Source: Ancylomarina sp. 16SWW S1-10-2 (GTDB taxonomy: Bacteria; Bacteroidota; Bacteroidia; Bacteroidales; Marinifilaceae). From it: a stretch of 64,000 nt of DNA. This document shows, piece by piece, positions 36,393 to 46,549 of this stretch. Both the position numbers and the translations under genes were made by a program. The notes below the pieces were generated by a model that was not told the DNA's origin, did not search any database, and was given only the letters and a program-made list of their open reading frames with translations. Numbering within the stretch: position 1 is the stretch's first letter; each line of letters starts with the position of its first letter. The DNA is taken from assembly GCF_009669305.1 (NCBI RefSeq), contig NZ_SADB01000010.1:1-64000 (forward strand), in the 5' to 3' direction.

Positions 36393-36980
36393 ATGAATAA
36401 TCAGGGAAATATACTTATAGATGGTAAGCTTAAGCATGATCAAAGAACTTTTCGTATTCTCTTTGAGACTTACCACGCACCCCTATTTCGTTTTGCCGAA
36501 ACTTACGTATGTTGTCCAGGATTAGCCGAAGATATTGTACAAGAAATATTTATTAAACTTTGGGAAAATAAGGATCTTCGAATAAATGGTTCTTTGCGCT
36601 CTTATTTGTTTTTAATGGTTCGCAATAGATGTATTGATTATTTGCGTACGCTTAAGTTGGAAGATAAGAAGAAACAAAAATTGATGGAAGCTCAAATTCT
36701 ATCAGACTCTGTTGACTTGGATTTTGATGATGAGGTTAAAGGGAAAATTAAAAAGGCAATACGAGAATTACCAGAACAGTGCAGACAAGTATATGAAATG
36801 TCGATTTACGATGGTTTGAAACACGCTGAAATTGCCGAAGAACTCAATATTTCGATTAGTGCCGTAAAAGTTCAGGTTTTCAGAGCTAAGAAAAACCTAC
36901 GTGAAGCTTTATACAATATCAAAGAGCTATTGTTACTATTTGCGGGTTTCGTATCCTTAAAAAAGGTTCATCTTTCCTAA
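36393..36980 (+). CDS. ECF RNA polymerase sigma factor (Bacteroidota FecI-like) of the SusCD locus
   Basis: 195 residues: region 2 (about 25-95, LFRFAETYVCCPGLAEDIVQEIFIKLWE, SLRSYLFLMVRNRCIDYLR) and region 4 (about 125-180, LPEQCRQVYEMSIYDGLKHAEIAEELNISISAVKVQVFRAKKNL). The last 15 residues are hydrophobic (LLLLFAGFVSL), a common oddity of this family. First gene of a sigma-FecR-SusC-SusD locus; it should switch on the transporter when its ligand is present. Confidence 0.95.
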   Translation: MNNQGNILIDGKLKHDQRTFRILFETYHAPLFRFAETYVCCPGLAEDIVQEIFIKLWENKDLRINGSLRSYLFLMVRNRCIDYLRTLKLEDKKKQKLMEAQILSDSVDLDFDDEVKGKIKKAIRELPEQCRQVYEMSIYDGLKHAEIAEELNISISAVKVQVFRAKKNLREALYNIKELLLLFAGFVSLKKVHLS

Positions 36981-37139
36981 TTCATGGAATTTATTTATCC
37001 CTGTATCTCTAAGAATTTCAGTTGCTTATCTTTTTTATTTAAAATAATGAGAGATTCTTGTTAACCCTTTTCATTATTGCACGTCTTAAGATCGAAATTA
37101 CCCCTAAAAGTCGAATTAGATTAATAAGGAAAAAAAGGA

Positions 37140-38315
37140 ATGAATAAATTAAGTTTAGATATTATCTACAAAAAGTTAAATGAAAGATTAAGTTCGAGTG
37201 AAAACGAAGAATTTAATTTGTGGATAAATTCTTCACCAAAGCATAAGGCGTATTTCGAAAAAGTAAAAAATCACAAAGAATCTCATGTCGAAGATTTGGA
37301 TATTGATTCTGTTGAAGATACCACAGATGAATTCATGAGCAGATTAGAGAAAAAGCATAGAGTGATTGTTCTCCACCAAATTCTTAGGTATGCTGCTGTT
37401 ATTCTACTACCACTTATTGCAGGAGCTTATGTTTTATTTTTTACTAATCAGCAAATAGAGCAAGATTTAGCTCAAGTTATTTCTAATGATGTTGTCAGCG
37501 TAAGAGATCAGGCTGTATTGATCACATCAAGTGGTAAAACATATGAATTAGAGAATGGTGCTGAAGAGTCGATTGTAGAAGAAGATGGTGTGAATATTCG
37601 AAAGTACCTAAAAGCAGGATTAAAGTATGAGCAAAAAAAATCACCGAAAGAAAATAAGCCAGCTTACAATATTTTAAGAACGTCAAAAGGTGGCGAATAT
37701 CAAATCGAATTAGCTGATGGAACTCATGTTCATTTAAATTGTGGTTCTGAATTAAGATACCCTGTTAGTTTTACTGGAGATACAAGAAAAGTAGAGTTGA
37801 AAGGTGAAGCTTATTTTGAGGTTGTGAAAAATGGGAAACCATTTTTTGTGGAAGTTGAAGATATGACCATAGAAGTTTTGGGAACCTGTTTTAATGTTAT
37901 GGCTTATGAAGATGAAGAGACTGTTCAAACAACCTTGTTAAGAGGAAAAGTAAAGGTTGCTGCTGTTAAAGATGGTGTTATGAAGAGTTTGTTTTTGGAG
38001 CCAGGGAAGCAAGCTAGTTGGGATAATTTAAGTGGTGAATTAAATAGTAAAGTCGTTAAGACAGAATTGTATACATCATGGATTGATGGCTATTTTCGTT
38101 TTGAAGATCAACGTTTAGAGGATTTAATGAGAAATATTGCACGATGGTATGATGTTAAGGTTTTTTACCAAAATCCAGAATTAAAGAATAAACGCTTAAC
38201 AGGGAAGTTGTATCGATTTGAAGATTTTAATGTGATAGCAAATATGATGGAGAAAATATCAGGAGTGAAAATGAGGAAAAATAAAGATGCCGTAGTGATT
38301 TCTTTTAAAGAGTAA
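37140..38315 (+). CDS. FecR-family anti-sigma factor of the SusCD locus
   Basis: 391 residues. Cytoplasmic N-terminus (1-78), transmembrane helix at about 80-101 (ILRYAAVILLPLIAGAYVLFF), periplasmic FecR domain (about 180-275: TSKGGEYQIELADGTHVHLN, RKVELKGEAYFEV, IEVLGTCFNVMAYE) and C-terminal DUF4974 (about 310-385). Family knowledge: its periplasmic part touches the STN domain of the cognate SusC and its cytoplasmic part controls the sigma factor, often after proteolysis. 100 bases separate it from susC. Confidence 0.95.
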   Translation: MNKLSLDIIYKKLNERLSSSENEEFNLWINSSPKHKAYFEKVKNHKESHVEDLDIDSVEDTTDEFMSRLEKKHRVIVLHQILRYAAVILLPLIAGAYVLFFTNQQIEQDLAQVISNDVVSVRDQAVLITSSGKTYELENGAEESIVEEDGVNIRKYLKAGLKYEQKKSPKENKPAYNILRTSKGGEYQIELADGTHVHLNCGSELRYPVSFTGDTRKVELKGEAYFEVVKNGKPFFVEVEDMTIEVLGTCFNVMAYEDEETVQTTLLRGKVKVAAVKDGVMKSLFLEPGKQASWDNLSGELNSKVVKTELYTSWIDGYFRFEDQRLEDLMRNIARWYDVKVFYQNPELKNKRLTGKLYRFEDFNVIANMMEKISGVKMRKNKDAVVISFKE

Positions 38316-38415
38316 GCATAAAAAAATCGGAAAATGCGTCAACATATTCCGATTCCTAATACAGATAATGAATACCATGCGGGTATTCGATGTTTAACTA
38401 CCTATTTACAAATGT

Positions 38416-41400
38416 ATGAAAAAAATCTTTTTTCAGAACACATTTGCCTTTTTTATAAGGTGGATGCGAATCTTACGTACCATGAGAAATGTGATTGTTT
38501 TAATAATCGCGTTTGGGTTTCAAGCCAGTGCTGGTGTTTTTTCACAAAGTCGAGTTAATGTTGATTTGAAAAATTCTAGTATTGAAAATTTAATTAAAAT
38601 TATTGAAGAACAAACCGATTTAGGTTTCTTGTATGATGCTTCTCAATTAAGAGAGGTAAACCCAATTTCAGTCAGCGCTCAAAATGAGTCTGTTGAAAAT
38701 GTTCTAAACGAGGCATTTAAGAATACAGGCTTAGGATATGAGGTCGATCATAAAACGATCCTTATTAAAGCTCTAGATTTAAAGGTCGACACTAATCAAG
38801 AAAAAGAGAAGATTATTAAGGGGAAAGTTGTAGACGAGAGTAAACTTCCTCTTCCAGGTGTTTCTGTAGTTGTAAAAGGGACTACACATGGGGTAACAAC
38901 CGATTTTGATGGTAATTATACCATTAGTGTTTCTGACCACGATACCGTTTTGATATTTTCATTTATTGGGATGATTTCTCAAGAATATGTTCTCAAATCT
39001 GGAGATAATTTGGTTAATGTTACTTTAGTTAGTCATTCAGAACAACTTGGTGAAGTTGTTGTAACAACAGGTTATCAGAAAATTGATAGAAAGCTATTTG
39101 CAGGTTCTGCAACCAAATTAACTGCAGAAGACACCAAAATTGAAGGTATTGTAGATGTGAGTAGAATGATCGAAGGTCGATCGGCTGGTGTACAGGTGCA
39201 AAATGTATCAGGTACTTTTGGAGCAGCTCCGAAAATTCGTGTTCGTGGAGCTTCTTCTATCTATGGCGATCAGAAACCTTTATGGGTTGTTGATGGTGTT
39301 GTTTTGGAAGATCTAGTGAACGTTTCTGCTGATGAATTATCTTCAGGAGATGCCGAAACTTTAATTAGTTCTTCGGTTGCAGGTATCAACTCAGATGATA
39401 TAGAGAGTTTCCAAATTTTGAAAGATGCTGCGGCAACTGCATTATATGGGGCGAAAGCGATGAATGGTGTTATTGTAATTACGACCAAAAAAGGGGTTAG
39501 AGGCAAAACAAGAATTAGCTACACTTCCAATTGGACGGTTAAAATGAAACCTGAATATTCAGATTATAACATTATGAATTCGAAAGATCAGATGTCTGTT
39601 TATTCTCAAATGCAAGACAAAGGTTGGTTGAATCATGCCGATGTAAGCCAAAGAAAAGATGGCGGCGTTTTCTTAAAGATGTATGATTTGATCAATCAAT
39701 ACGATCCAGCTACAGGATTTGGATTGGAAAATACGTCTGAAGCGCGTGATCGATTTCTACAAAAGTACGAAATGGCCAATACCGATTGGTTTGACATTCT
39801 ATTTAAAAACTCAATAGCACAAGAACATTCTGTGAGTTTATCAAGTGGAACAGAGCGTTCTCAAACGTATGTTTCTACTAGTTTTTACAATGACGAAGGT
39901 TGGTCTATTTCTTCTAAGGTGAAGCGTTATACTGCCAACTTTAAGAATACAGTCCAAATCAACGATAAATTAAAAGTTGGTTTTAGTTCTGTTGGCTCTA
40001 TTCGAGAGCAAAATGCTCCAGGAACGACCAAACGTGTCGATAATGTATTCGAAGGTGCTTATTCTCGTTCTTTCGATATTAATCCATTTTCTTATGCATT
40101 GAATACCTCTCGTACTATGAGAGCTTATGATGATAATGGAAATTATGAATTCTATAAACGTGATTTTGCTCCTTTTAATATCTTACACGAGTTAAAGAAT
40201 AACAAAATCAAGCTGAATATTTTAGATTTAAATCTTCAGGCTGATTTAGAATACAAGTTTAATCCGCATTTGACCTATAACTTTATTGGATCTTTACGAT
40301 ATGTAAAATCGACCAGAGAGCACGAAATTAACGAAAAAAGTAATTATGCACAGGCTCATAGAATGGCTCCGAATTCTGTTGTACGTAAAGCAAATCAATT
40401 GCTGTATTTAGATCCTGAAGATGTTAATGGAGAGAAAGTTTCGGTACTTCCTGAAGGTGGATTCTACAATAGGTATGAGAATTATTTGAAGAGTACATAC
40501 ATCCGAAATGTATTGACTTATAACAATACTATTAAGGAAAAACACCTTATTAATGCCATGTTTGGTCAGGAAATAAAATCATCCGATCGCCAACAGTATT
40601 TTAATAATGGACCTGGATATCAGTATGGATCTGGTGGTGTGCCTTTTACCGATTACAGGTATTATAAGCAAGCATTAGAAGGAAATCAGGATATTTACAG
40701 CATGGGTTGGACTTACGATCGTTATCTTGCTTTTTTTACCAACTTAGCCTATTCCTACAAAGGTAAGTACACTATTAACGGTACTGCGCGTGTTGATGGA
40801 TCGAATCAATTGGGACAGAATAGTCGTTCAAATTGGTTACCAACTTGGAATCTTTCAGCTTCATGGAATGTAACTGAAGAAGATTGGATGAAAGATCAAA
40901 ATATTGTTTCAATGTTAAAACTACGTGGAACATATGGTTTGACTGCTTCTATGGGGGCAGCGACTAATTCTACTGCCATCTTAAAAAATCAAGTTACCAA
41001 CAGACCTTATTTATCAGAGAAAGAAACTGGAATTAAAATTGAAAGTTTAGAAAATTCAAATTTAACATGGGAGAAACAATACGAAACAAATATAGGTATT
41101 GATTTAGGCTTGTTTAAAAATAGAATTAGTATTATTTCTGATGTTTACTACCGTCAAGGTTTCGATTTAATTGGTGTTTTAAAAACAAGTGGTATTGGTG
41201 GAGAAGGTTACAAATATGGTAATTATGCCGATATGACATCAAAAGGTGTAGAGTTAACCTTGAATACAAAAAATGTGGTTGCGAAAGATTTTAAATGGAC
41301 TTCGAACTTCACCTTTGCTTATAATGAAAATGAAATCACCAATTTAAAGAGTAAGCCTAGAGTTTATGACTTGATATTAGCTGAAGGTGGACCAATTGAA

Positions 41401-42063
41401 GGCAGTGAAGTACGTTCTTTATATTCTATTCCATTTGCTGGATTAGATGAATATGGCGTACCAACTTTTTACGGTGAAGACGGTGAAGTTACTCAGAAAA
41501 TTAATCTTCAGTCGAATGTTACCGATTACCTTAAATATGAAGGTCCTGTTGATCCTAAAATCACAGGTGGTTTTGATAATAAATTCAAATATAAAAATTG
41601 GGATCTAAGTGTATTTATTTCTTACGCTGCAGGGAACAAGATTCGTTTGAATTCTATTTTTAAATCGCAATATAACGATATGGATGCCATGTCGAATGAA
41701 TTTAAGAACCGTTGGACCATGTTTGGTGATGAGAATGTTACCAATATTCCAACCATCTTAGGTCAACGACAAGAGTCAGAATTGTACGATTATCCAATGA
41801 GTTATTACAACTATAGCTCTGCAAGAGTTGCTAATGGAGATTTTGTTCGTTTAAAATCTTTGGCTTTAACTTATAACTTTCCAAAAGAAATGGTTAATAA
41901 GTTAGGTTTAAATAATGCTAGCTTAAAGGCACAGGCTACCAATTTATGGCTGATTTATTCGGATAAGGATTTGTATGGCCAAGATCCTGAATTCTATAGT
42001 TCGGGAGGAGTTGCATTACCTCAACCAAAGCAATTTACAGTAACACTGAAAGTTGGATTATAA
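38416..42063 (+). CDS. SusC/RagA TonB-linked outer-membrane transporter with STN domain
   Basis: 1215 residues. N-terminal signal (starts possible at residues 1, 17 or 23; cleavage near VFSQ). An STN domain at about 50-115 (SSIENLIKIIEEQTDLGFLYD) marks it as a signal-transducing transporter. CarboxypepD_reg-like domain at about 133-215 (IKGKVVDESKLPLPGVSVVVKG). TonB plug at about 225-345, with SusC hallmarks GGAS/RGASSIYGDQKPLWVVDGV and DAAATALYGAKAMNGVI. The rest is a 22-strand barrel ending KVGL. It imports a large substrate with TonB energy, under a SusD lid, and reports to FecR. The substrate is unknown. Confidence 0.96.
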   Translation: MKKIFFQNTFAFFIRWMRILRTMRNVIVLIIAFGFQASAGVFSQSRVNVDLKNSSIENLIKIIEEQTDLGFLYDASQLREVNPISVSAQNESVENVLNEAFKNTGLGYEVDHKTILIKALDLKVDTNQEKEKIIKGKVVDESKLPLPGVSVVVKGTTHGVTTDFDGNYTISVSDHDTVLIFSFIGMISQEYVLKSGDNLVNVTLVSHSEQLGEVVVTTGYQKIDRKLFAGSATKLTAEDTKIEGIVDVSRMIEGRSAGVQVQNVSGTFGAAPKIRVRGASSIYGDQKPLWVVDGVVLEDLVNVSADELSSGDAETLISSSVAGINSDDIESFQILKDAAATALYGAKAMNGVIVITTKKGVRGKTRISYTSNWTVKMKPEYSDYNIMNSKDQMSVYSQMQDKGWLNHADVSQRKDGGVFLKMYDLINQYDPATGFGLENTSEARDRFLQKYEMANTDWFDILFKNSIAQEHSVSLSSGTERSQTYVSTSFYNDEGWSISSKVKRYTANFKNTVQINDKLKVGFSSVGSIREQNAPGTTKRVDNVFEGAYSRSFDINPFSYALNTSRTMRAYDDNGNYEFYKRDFAPFNILHELKNNKIKLNILDLNLQADLEYKFNPHLTYNFIGSLRYVKSTREHEINEKSNYAQAHRMAPNSVVRKANQLLYLDPEDVNGEKVSVLPEGGFYNRYENYLKSTYIRNVLTYNNTIKEKHLINAMFGQEIKSSDRQQYFNNGPGYQYGSGGVPFTDYRYYKQALEGNQDIYSMGWTYDRYLAFFTNLAYSYKGKYTINGTARVDGSNQLGQNSRSNWLPTWNLSASWNVTEEDWMKDQNIVSMLKLRGTYGLTASMGAATNSTAILKNQVTNRPYLSEKETGIKIESLENSNLTWEKQYETNIGIDLGLFKNRISIISDVYYRQGFDLIGVLKTSGIGGEGYKYGNYADMTSKGVELTLNTKNVVAKDFKWTSNFTFAYNENEITNLKSKPRVYDLILAEGGPIEGSEVRSLYSIPFAGLDEYGVPTFYGEDGEVTQKINLQSNVTDYLKYEGPVDPKITGGFDNKFKYKNWDLSVFISYAAGNKIRLNSIFKSQYNDMDAMSNEFKNRWTMFGDENVTNIPTILGQRQESELYDYPMSYYNYSSARVANGDFVRLKSLALTYNFPKEMVNKLGLNNASLKAQATNLWLIYSDKDLYGQDPEFYSSGGVALPQPKQFTVTLKVGL

Positions 42064-42169
42064 AGTAAATGATTATGAAACGTCCATTATGAGATCATTT
42101 TTAGATTTAGAAAATGATTGGTTTATACTGGTAAGTTCTATCTGATACTTAAATATAAAAATAGAACAG

Positions 42170-43705
42170 ATGAATATAATATATAAAGGTTTATTACTAC
42201 TAATAGTAGGATCGACATTGTTCTCTTGCGAAGATTACCTAGATAAGGTACCCGACAACAGAACTGATATTAAGGAAAAAGAGCAAATTGGTAAACTTTT
42301 GGTGAATGCATATCCAAAAACAAGTTATGCTGCGCTTTGCGAAACCATGTCCGATAATGTTGGAGATAAAGGAAGTGATGAATTTATGTCTACTGAAAAT
42401 ACAGAGGCATATAAATACGTTGAGAACTTCACTAAAGAAAATCAAAATACACCTATCTTTTATTGGAACTATGCTTATGCAGCAATTGCACATGCAAATC
42501 AGGCAATAAAAGAAATTGAGGAATTGGAATCGAATGGAGCCTCAGATTTGGATTCATATCGAGGAGAAGCTCTGGTTTGTAGAGCTTATGCTCATTTTAT
42601 GTTGGTGAATTTGTTTGCTGTAGATTACGATAAAACTACAGCGACTATCGATTTAGGAATTCCTTATGTAGAGGAGGTTGAAACAGAATTGATTAAAGAA
42701 TATAAAAGAAATACGGTTGCTGAAGTATATGAAAAAGTGGAAGCTGATTTATTAGAAGGATTGGATCTTTTAGATGATAATCGCTATTCAGTGCCAAAAT
42801 ATCATTTTACAGTTGCAGCAGCAAAAGCATTTGCGTCAAGATTTTATTTGTGGAGAGAAAGAGATGAAAGTGATTTATCTCAATCAATTTCCTATGCAAA
42901 TGATGTTTTGGGTGTAAATCCTTCGGCAATGATTAGAGACTACAATGGTTTTTATACAAGTGCTAGTTATTCTGAAAAACAGGCACAATTTACGAAAGCT
43001 GATGAAAAACCAAATTTATTATTGTCCGAGTGTATTGATAATTGGGGGTATTATTATCCTTATTTGAGATTTTCTTTGTCTGCCCCATTAAATCAGAAAA
43101 TATTTATGTTTTCGGCAACTTTGAAATGGGGAATGACTTATTCACATATCATTCATGGAGGAAATGATTTTCCACATTTTCCAAAATGGAGAAATCATGA
43201 GATTAAAGATGATCCAAATTCCAATTCTTTTGTTCCCTCCTTTATGATGCCTTTGTTTACAACTGATGAGTTGGTCTACAATAGACTTGAGGCATTTTTG
43301 AAAATGGGTGATGTTGATGCTGCTTTGGAAAATTTTAATGTAATTATTAGTCAGAGGGTAGATGATAAGTATGGAGCTGTAACAGTTTCAAAGTACGATA
43401 TCAATCACTTTTATACGACTGGAGAGCAGGTTCTTTTTCCTCCATATGTATTACCAACTTATGAAACAGATGAAGAGATTGCGGAGCTTACTGAATCAAT
43501 GTGGAAATTTTATCACGATCTGAAAAGAAAAGATTTTATTCACGAAGGAATGCGTTGGTTTGATATTAGAAGGTTCGAATTGGAAGTAACTCATGAAACG
43601 GCAGAGGGTGAAATTTATAAATTGGAAGCAAAAGATCCTAAAAAAGCACTTCAAATTCCAGAAATAGCAATCGCAAATGGTTTACAACCTAATAAAAGAA
43701 ATTGA
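42170..43705 (+). CDS. SusD/RagB-family surface lipoprotein
   Basis: 511 residues with lipoprotein signal and lipobox LFSC (Cys20). The SusD fold is shown by N-terminal TPR-like helices (YWNYAYAAIAHANQAIKEIEEL, EALVCRAYAHFMLVNLFA) and the C-terminal RagB block (ERKDF-like KRKDFIHEGMRWFDIRRFEL). It forms the hinged lid over the SusC barrel and binds the ligand. It lies 106 bases after susC; the metallopeptidase ATG is 1 base after its stop, so they are translationally coupled. Confidence 0.95.
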   Translation: MNIIYKGLLLLIVGSTLFSCEDYLDKVPDNRTDIKEKEQIGKLLVNAYPKTSYAALCETMSDNVGDKGSDEFMSTENTEAYKYVENFTKENQNTPIFYWNYAYAAIAHANQAIKEIEELESNGASDLDSYRGEALVCRAYAHFMLVNLFAVDYDKTTATIDLGIPYVEEVETELIKEYKRNTVAEVYEKVEADLLEGLDLLDDNRYSVPKYHFTVAAAKAFASRFYLWRERDESDLSQSISYANDVLGVNPSAMIRDYNGFYTSASYSEKQAQFTKADEKPNLLLSECIDNWGYYYPYLRFSLSAPLNQKIFMFSATLKWGMTYSHIIHGGNDFPHFPKWRNHEIKDDPNSNSFVPSFMMPLFTTDELVYNRLEAFLKMGDVDAALENFNVIISQRVDDKYGAVTVSKYDINHFYTTGEQVLFPPYVLPTYETDEEIAELTESMWKFYHDLKRKDFIHEGMRWFDIRRFELEVTHETAEGEIYKLEAKDPKKALQIPEIAIANGLQPNKRN

Positions 43706-43706
43706 T

Positions 43707-44576
43707 ATGAAATTATATAAATATATATTCCTGATATTATTAGCGACTACATTTGTGGCTTGTGATGATGAGGAAGACTTAGGCAAGTCGAATATCGTGA
43801 TTGATGATACAAAAAATGAAATTGATCAATGGATTTATGATAATCTTACTAAAACGTACAATATAGAGGTTAAATACGAATGGGATGATACAGAATTGGA
43901 AAACGATAAAGTTTTAGCTGCCCCAGCTCTCGATAAAGTATTACCATTCTTAAAAACATTAAAAAAATCGTGGATTGAACCTTACGAAATTCATGGAGGC
44001 GAAACATTTATTAGAACTTACATTCCTAAATTGCTTGTGCTTGTTGGAAGTCGTAATATGAATGACGATGGAACTATGGTACAAGGAACTGCAGTAGGGG
44101 GAAGAAAAGTTGTGATTTATCAGCTGAATGAATTCGATCCCGAATACCAAAATTCAAGTAAGGCTTTTTTAAAGAGAATGCTTCATGTAATGCATCACGA
44201 ATTTGGACATATTTTGCACCAAACGGTTATGTATCCTGATGAATTTAAATTGGTTACGGCTGGTGGATATACTTCGGCATGGATGAACGTGAGCGAAACG
44301 GATGCTTTAAGTGAAGGTTTTATTACGCCATACTCCAAATTGGATGTTGACGAAAATTTTGTTGAAACAATTGCTACTATTCTTACCAATAGTAAGGATC
44401 AATACGATGCAATTTTATTGCGAGGATCTTCTGCTGGACAAAAATTACTTAGAACAAAAGAAGAGATTGTCGCAAACTATTTTCAAGATGTTTGGCACAT
44501 TGATATCTATGCATTGCAAGCAGATATCTATAAAGTCATTCAGGAAATGGATTTGGAAGAGGTGGCAGGAGAGTAA
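43707..44576 (+). CDS. lipoprotein zinc metallopeptidase (Peptidase_Mx1-like)
   Basis: ATG 43707 gives a lipoprotein signal with Cys19 (LLATTFVAC). 289 residues. The zinc site is HEFGH at 164-168 inside VMHHEFGHILHQ; Glu165 would be the catalytic base. The family (putative zinc-binding metallopeptidase) is typically found beside SusC/SusD and DUF4302 genes. It would sit on the outer membrane and cut a peptide or glycopeptide before or during import. No other enzyme is encoded in the locus, so it probably defines the substrate class. Confidence 0.9.
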   Translation: MKLYKYIFLILLATTFVACDDEEDLGKSNIVIDDTKNEIDQWIYDNLTKTYNIEVKYEWDDTELENDKVLAAPALDKVLPFLKTLKKSWIEPYEIHGGETFIRTYIPKLLVLVGSRNMNDDGTMVQGTAVGGRKVVIYQLNEFDPEYQNSSKAFLKRMLHVMHHEFGHILHQTVMYPDEFKLVTAGGYTSAWMNVSETDALSEGFITPYSKLDVDENFVETIATILTNSKDQYDAILLRGSSAGQKLLRTKEEIVANYFQDVWHIDIYALQADIYKVIQEMDLEEVAGE

Positions 44577-44685
44577 TTTAGCCATTGAGAATGAACAAGG
44601 AACTTATGCCGTGTGTTTAATATAGTTTAATAGCATAGCAGGTTCCTTTAAGATTTTAAAGTTCATAAATCAAAAATTAAAAGAA

Positions 44686-45999
44686 ATGAAGAATACGATA
44701 TTAATCATATTAGCATGTTTGCTTGCATTTACAGCCTGTGATAACGAGGTAGATGAGTTGTTTGAACAATCATCTCAGGAAAGGATTAATGATGCAAAAA
44801 TAGAATATAAAGATATTTTAACGAGCTCTGAAAATGGTTGGGTAATTGAAGTTATTCCTGGAGCTGAAAATAAAGGCGCTTACAGTGCTTATGTAACATT
44901 TAACGACGATGGTAAGGTGTATTTAAGTACTGATTTTAGCCCTTATGATTATGAAGCAGAAATAGATTCTTCTTTGTATGAGATTAATTATACACAGGGA
45001 ATGACGATCGCTTTTACTACGTTTTCTCAGATGAATTATTTCTCGAATCCAAACAATAGTGGAGGAACTGGTTTAGGTGGAGATGTTGAGCTTTTGGTAA
45101 AAGAAATTTCTGATGATAAGATTGTTTGCGAGGGAAAAGTAAATAAAGGTTCATTTATTTTTACAAAGGCCGATACAAAATCACATATTGATGCATTGAA
45201 TGAAGTGCTTAAGGTAGAAGAAGCACTAATTGGAAAAACGTATTTCAGTGATTATGCGTTTCCAGTTCTTCAGTTTGAAGATGGTACGAAAGTTTCATTT
45301 ATATATGATTCGTATTATCGTGCTGTGTCAACTACAGAGTATAAGAATACTGCAGATGGGGTTGAAATAAACAAGAGTATTCTACGTGTAAAATTTGATA
45401 AGACAGGGATGTCTTTTATTGACTCTTTAGAGGTTGATGGAAATGTAGTTAGCAGATTAGATTATAACGCGACTGATAATTCTTTTAAAACACCATCGGA
45501 TCAATCAACGGCTGAATTTATTATTTCTCCATTGCCTCCTGCAGAGATTGCTGGTGTTGCCGATGCATTTATCAATTCTAAATATGGAACCATTAGTTCT
45601 TACGGGAAAAATTTCAAAGCAATCATGGATCCTTTCAGTGAGTTGTATCCTCTATTTGCCGAAATTCAATTTTCAAGATATTACTCTTATAGCGGTATAA
45701 CATTCAAATTTAAGCCTAATGATTATCCATATGCGAAGTTGAAAGATAATGAAATTACAAAAATGTCTGAAAGTGAGATTAAATTTGAATTTGATACTTA
45801 TGTCGATAAGTATTCAAACATGTTTAAATATCATATTGAAGACCGTTTAACAACTCCAGAGGGGCAAGCGATCATGGATGTGTTATTTTCTGATAGTGGA
45901 TTTAGTTTGTTTTCAGAAGACAATGTAAATTTCACCTTAGTTAAAAAGGACGATCCTACAATTTGGTTTATGATGTATATGTCGGAAAGTGGTTTGTAA
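44686..45999 (+). CDS. DUF4302 lipoprotein
   Basis: 437 residues, lipoprotein signal with Cys19 (LLAFTAC). The N-terminal half matches DUF4302 (ERINDAKIEYKDILTSSENGWVIEVIPG, YVTFNDDGKVYLSTDFSPYDYEAEIDSSLYEIN). Beta-rich; no catalytic motif. DUF4302 proteins occur with SusCD and Mx1 peptidase genes and are likely surface substrate-binding or accessory lipoproteins. Last gene before a hairpin terminator. Confidence 0.88.
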   Translation: MKNTILIILACLLAFTACDNEVDELFEQSSQERINDAKIEYKDILTSSENGWVIEVIPGAENKGAYSAYVTFNDDGKVYLSTDFSPYDYEAEIDSSLYEINYTQGMTIAFTTFSQMNYFSNPNNSGGTGLGGDVELLVKEISDDKIVCEGKVNKGSFIFTKADTKSHIDALNEVLKVEEALIGKTYFSDYAFPVLQFEDGTKVSFIYDSYYRAVSTTEYKNTADGVEINKSILRVKFDKTGMSFIDSLEVDGNVVSRLDYNATDNSFKTPSDQSTAEFIISPLPPAEIAGVADAFINSKYGTISSYGKNFKAIMDPFSELYPLFAEIQFSRYYSYSGITFKFKPNDYPYAKLKDNEITKMSESEIKFEFDTYVDKYSNMFKYHIEDRLTTPEGQAIMDVLFSDSGFSLFSEDNVNFTLVKKDDPTIWFMMYMSESGL

Positions 46000-46085
46000 T
46001 AAAAAATCAATTCTTAGAATTTTAATTTCTTAAGAATAATTTCGAGATTAAAAATGATATTGTAATTATCAAAACACAATTATTT

Positions 46086-46124
46086 CTACTGGCTTTGTTC
46101 GTAAATTGCCTTCAAAGCCAGTAG
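46086..46124 (+). terminator. terminator of the SusCD locus
   Basis: Perfect 12-bp stem CTACTGGCTTTG / CAAAGCCAGTAG with a 15-base loop, followed by ATTATTTTAT. The T-run is weak but the stem is long; 86 bases after the DUF4302 stop. Confidence 0.65.
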
Positions 46125-46300
46125 ATTATTTTATAAGATTGTGTTCAAATTGTTTCTTGTAGTAAACAGATTTGGGCTGATAAGGAAAACCCTATTATTT
46201 CCAATTTTATCACATTAGGAGAATTCAAAGGTTGAGTCTCGTGTATACTCATAAATTTTTACGTTTGTGGGTTTATAAGAATTTAGTTAGTTGTTAAGTT

Positions 46301-46336
46301 AAAGAGTGGTTGCGTTTTGCGCAGCTGCTCTTTTTT
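46301..46336 (+). terminator. orphan terminator-like hairpin, perhaps of a small RNA
   Basis: AAAGAGTGGTTGCG and CGCAGCTGCTCTTT pair over 14 positions (three wobbles), five-base loop, then T-run to 46336. It lies 170 bases beyond the first terminator with no gene between. Confidence 0.55.
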
Positions 46337-46549
46337 AGATTATTAGTTTTCTGAAATCGAATTGATGTTGAGTGACTGTTTATTTCGGATTATTGTATTT
46401 AATATTTTATTGATATGCGAAATTTGATATTGATTTCCTTAATTTTGACGCCACATATTTTAAAGCAAATTTATATTACGGTGTGTGGGATAAGTAATTG
46501 ACCTGAAAAATCCCTAAAATAAGGTAAGGCAGAATATTAAATTAGAATT

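Larger units (their letters stand above)
46000..46549. other. 550-base intergenic region with two hairpin terminators
   Basis: Contains the SusCD-locus terminator (46086-46124) and a second strong terminator-like hairpin (46301-46336) with no gene before it. A TACGTTTG box at 46260-46267 fits the -7 consensus. No reading frame is convincing. Confidence 0.55.

Noticed and set aside
38334-38558. A 74-codon frame overlapping the start of susC
   Set aside because: It overlaps the susC signal region in another frame and has no coding character of its own.
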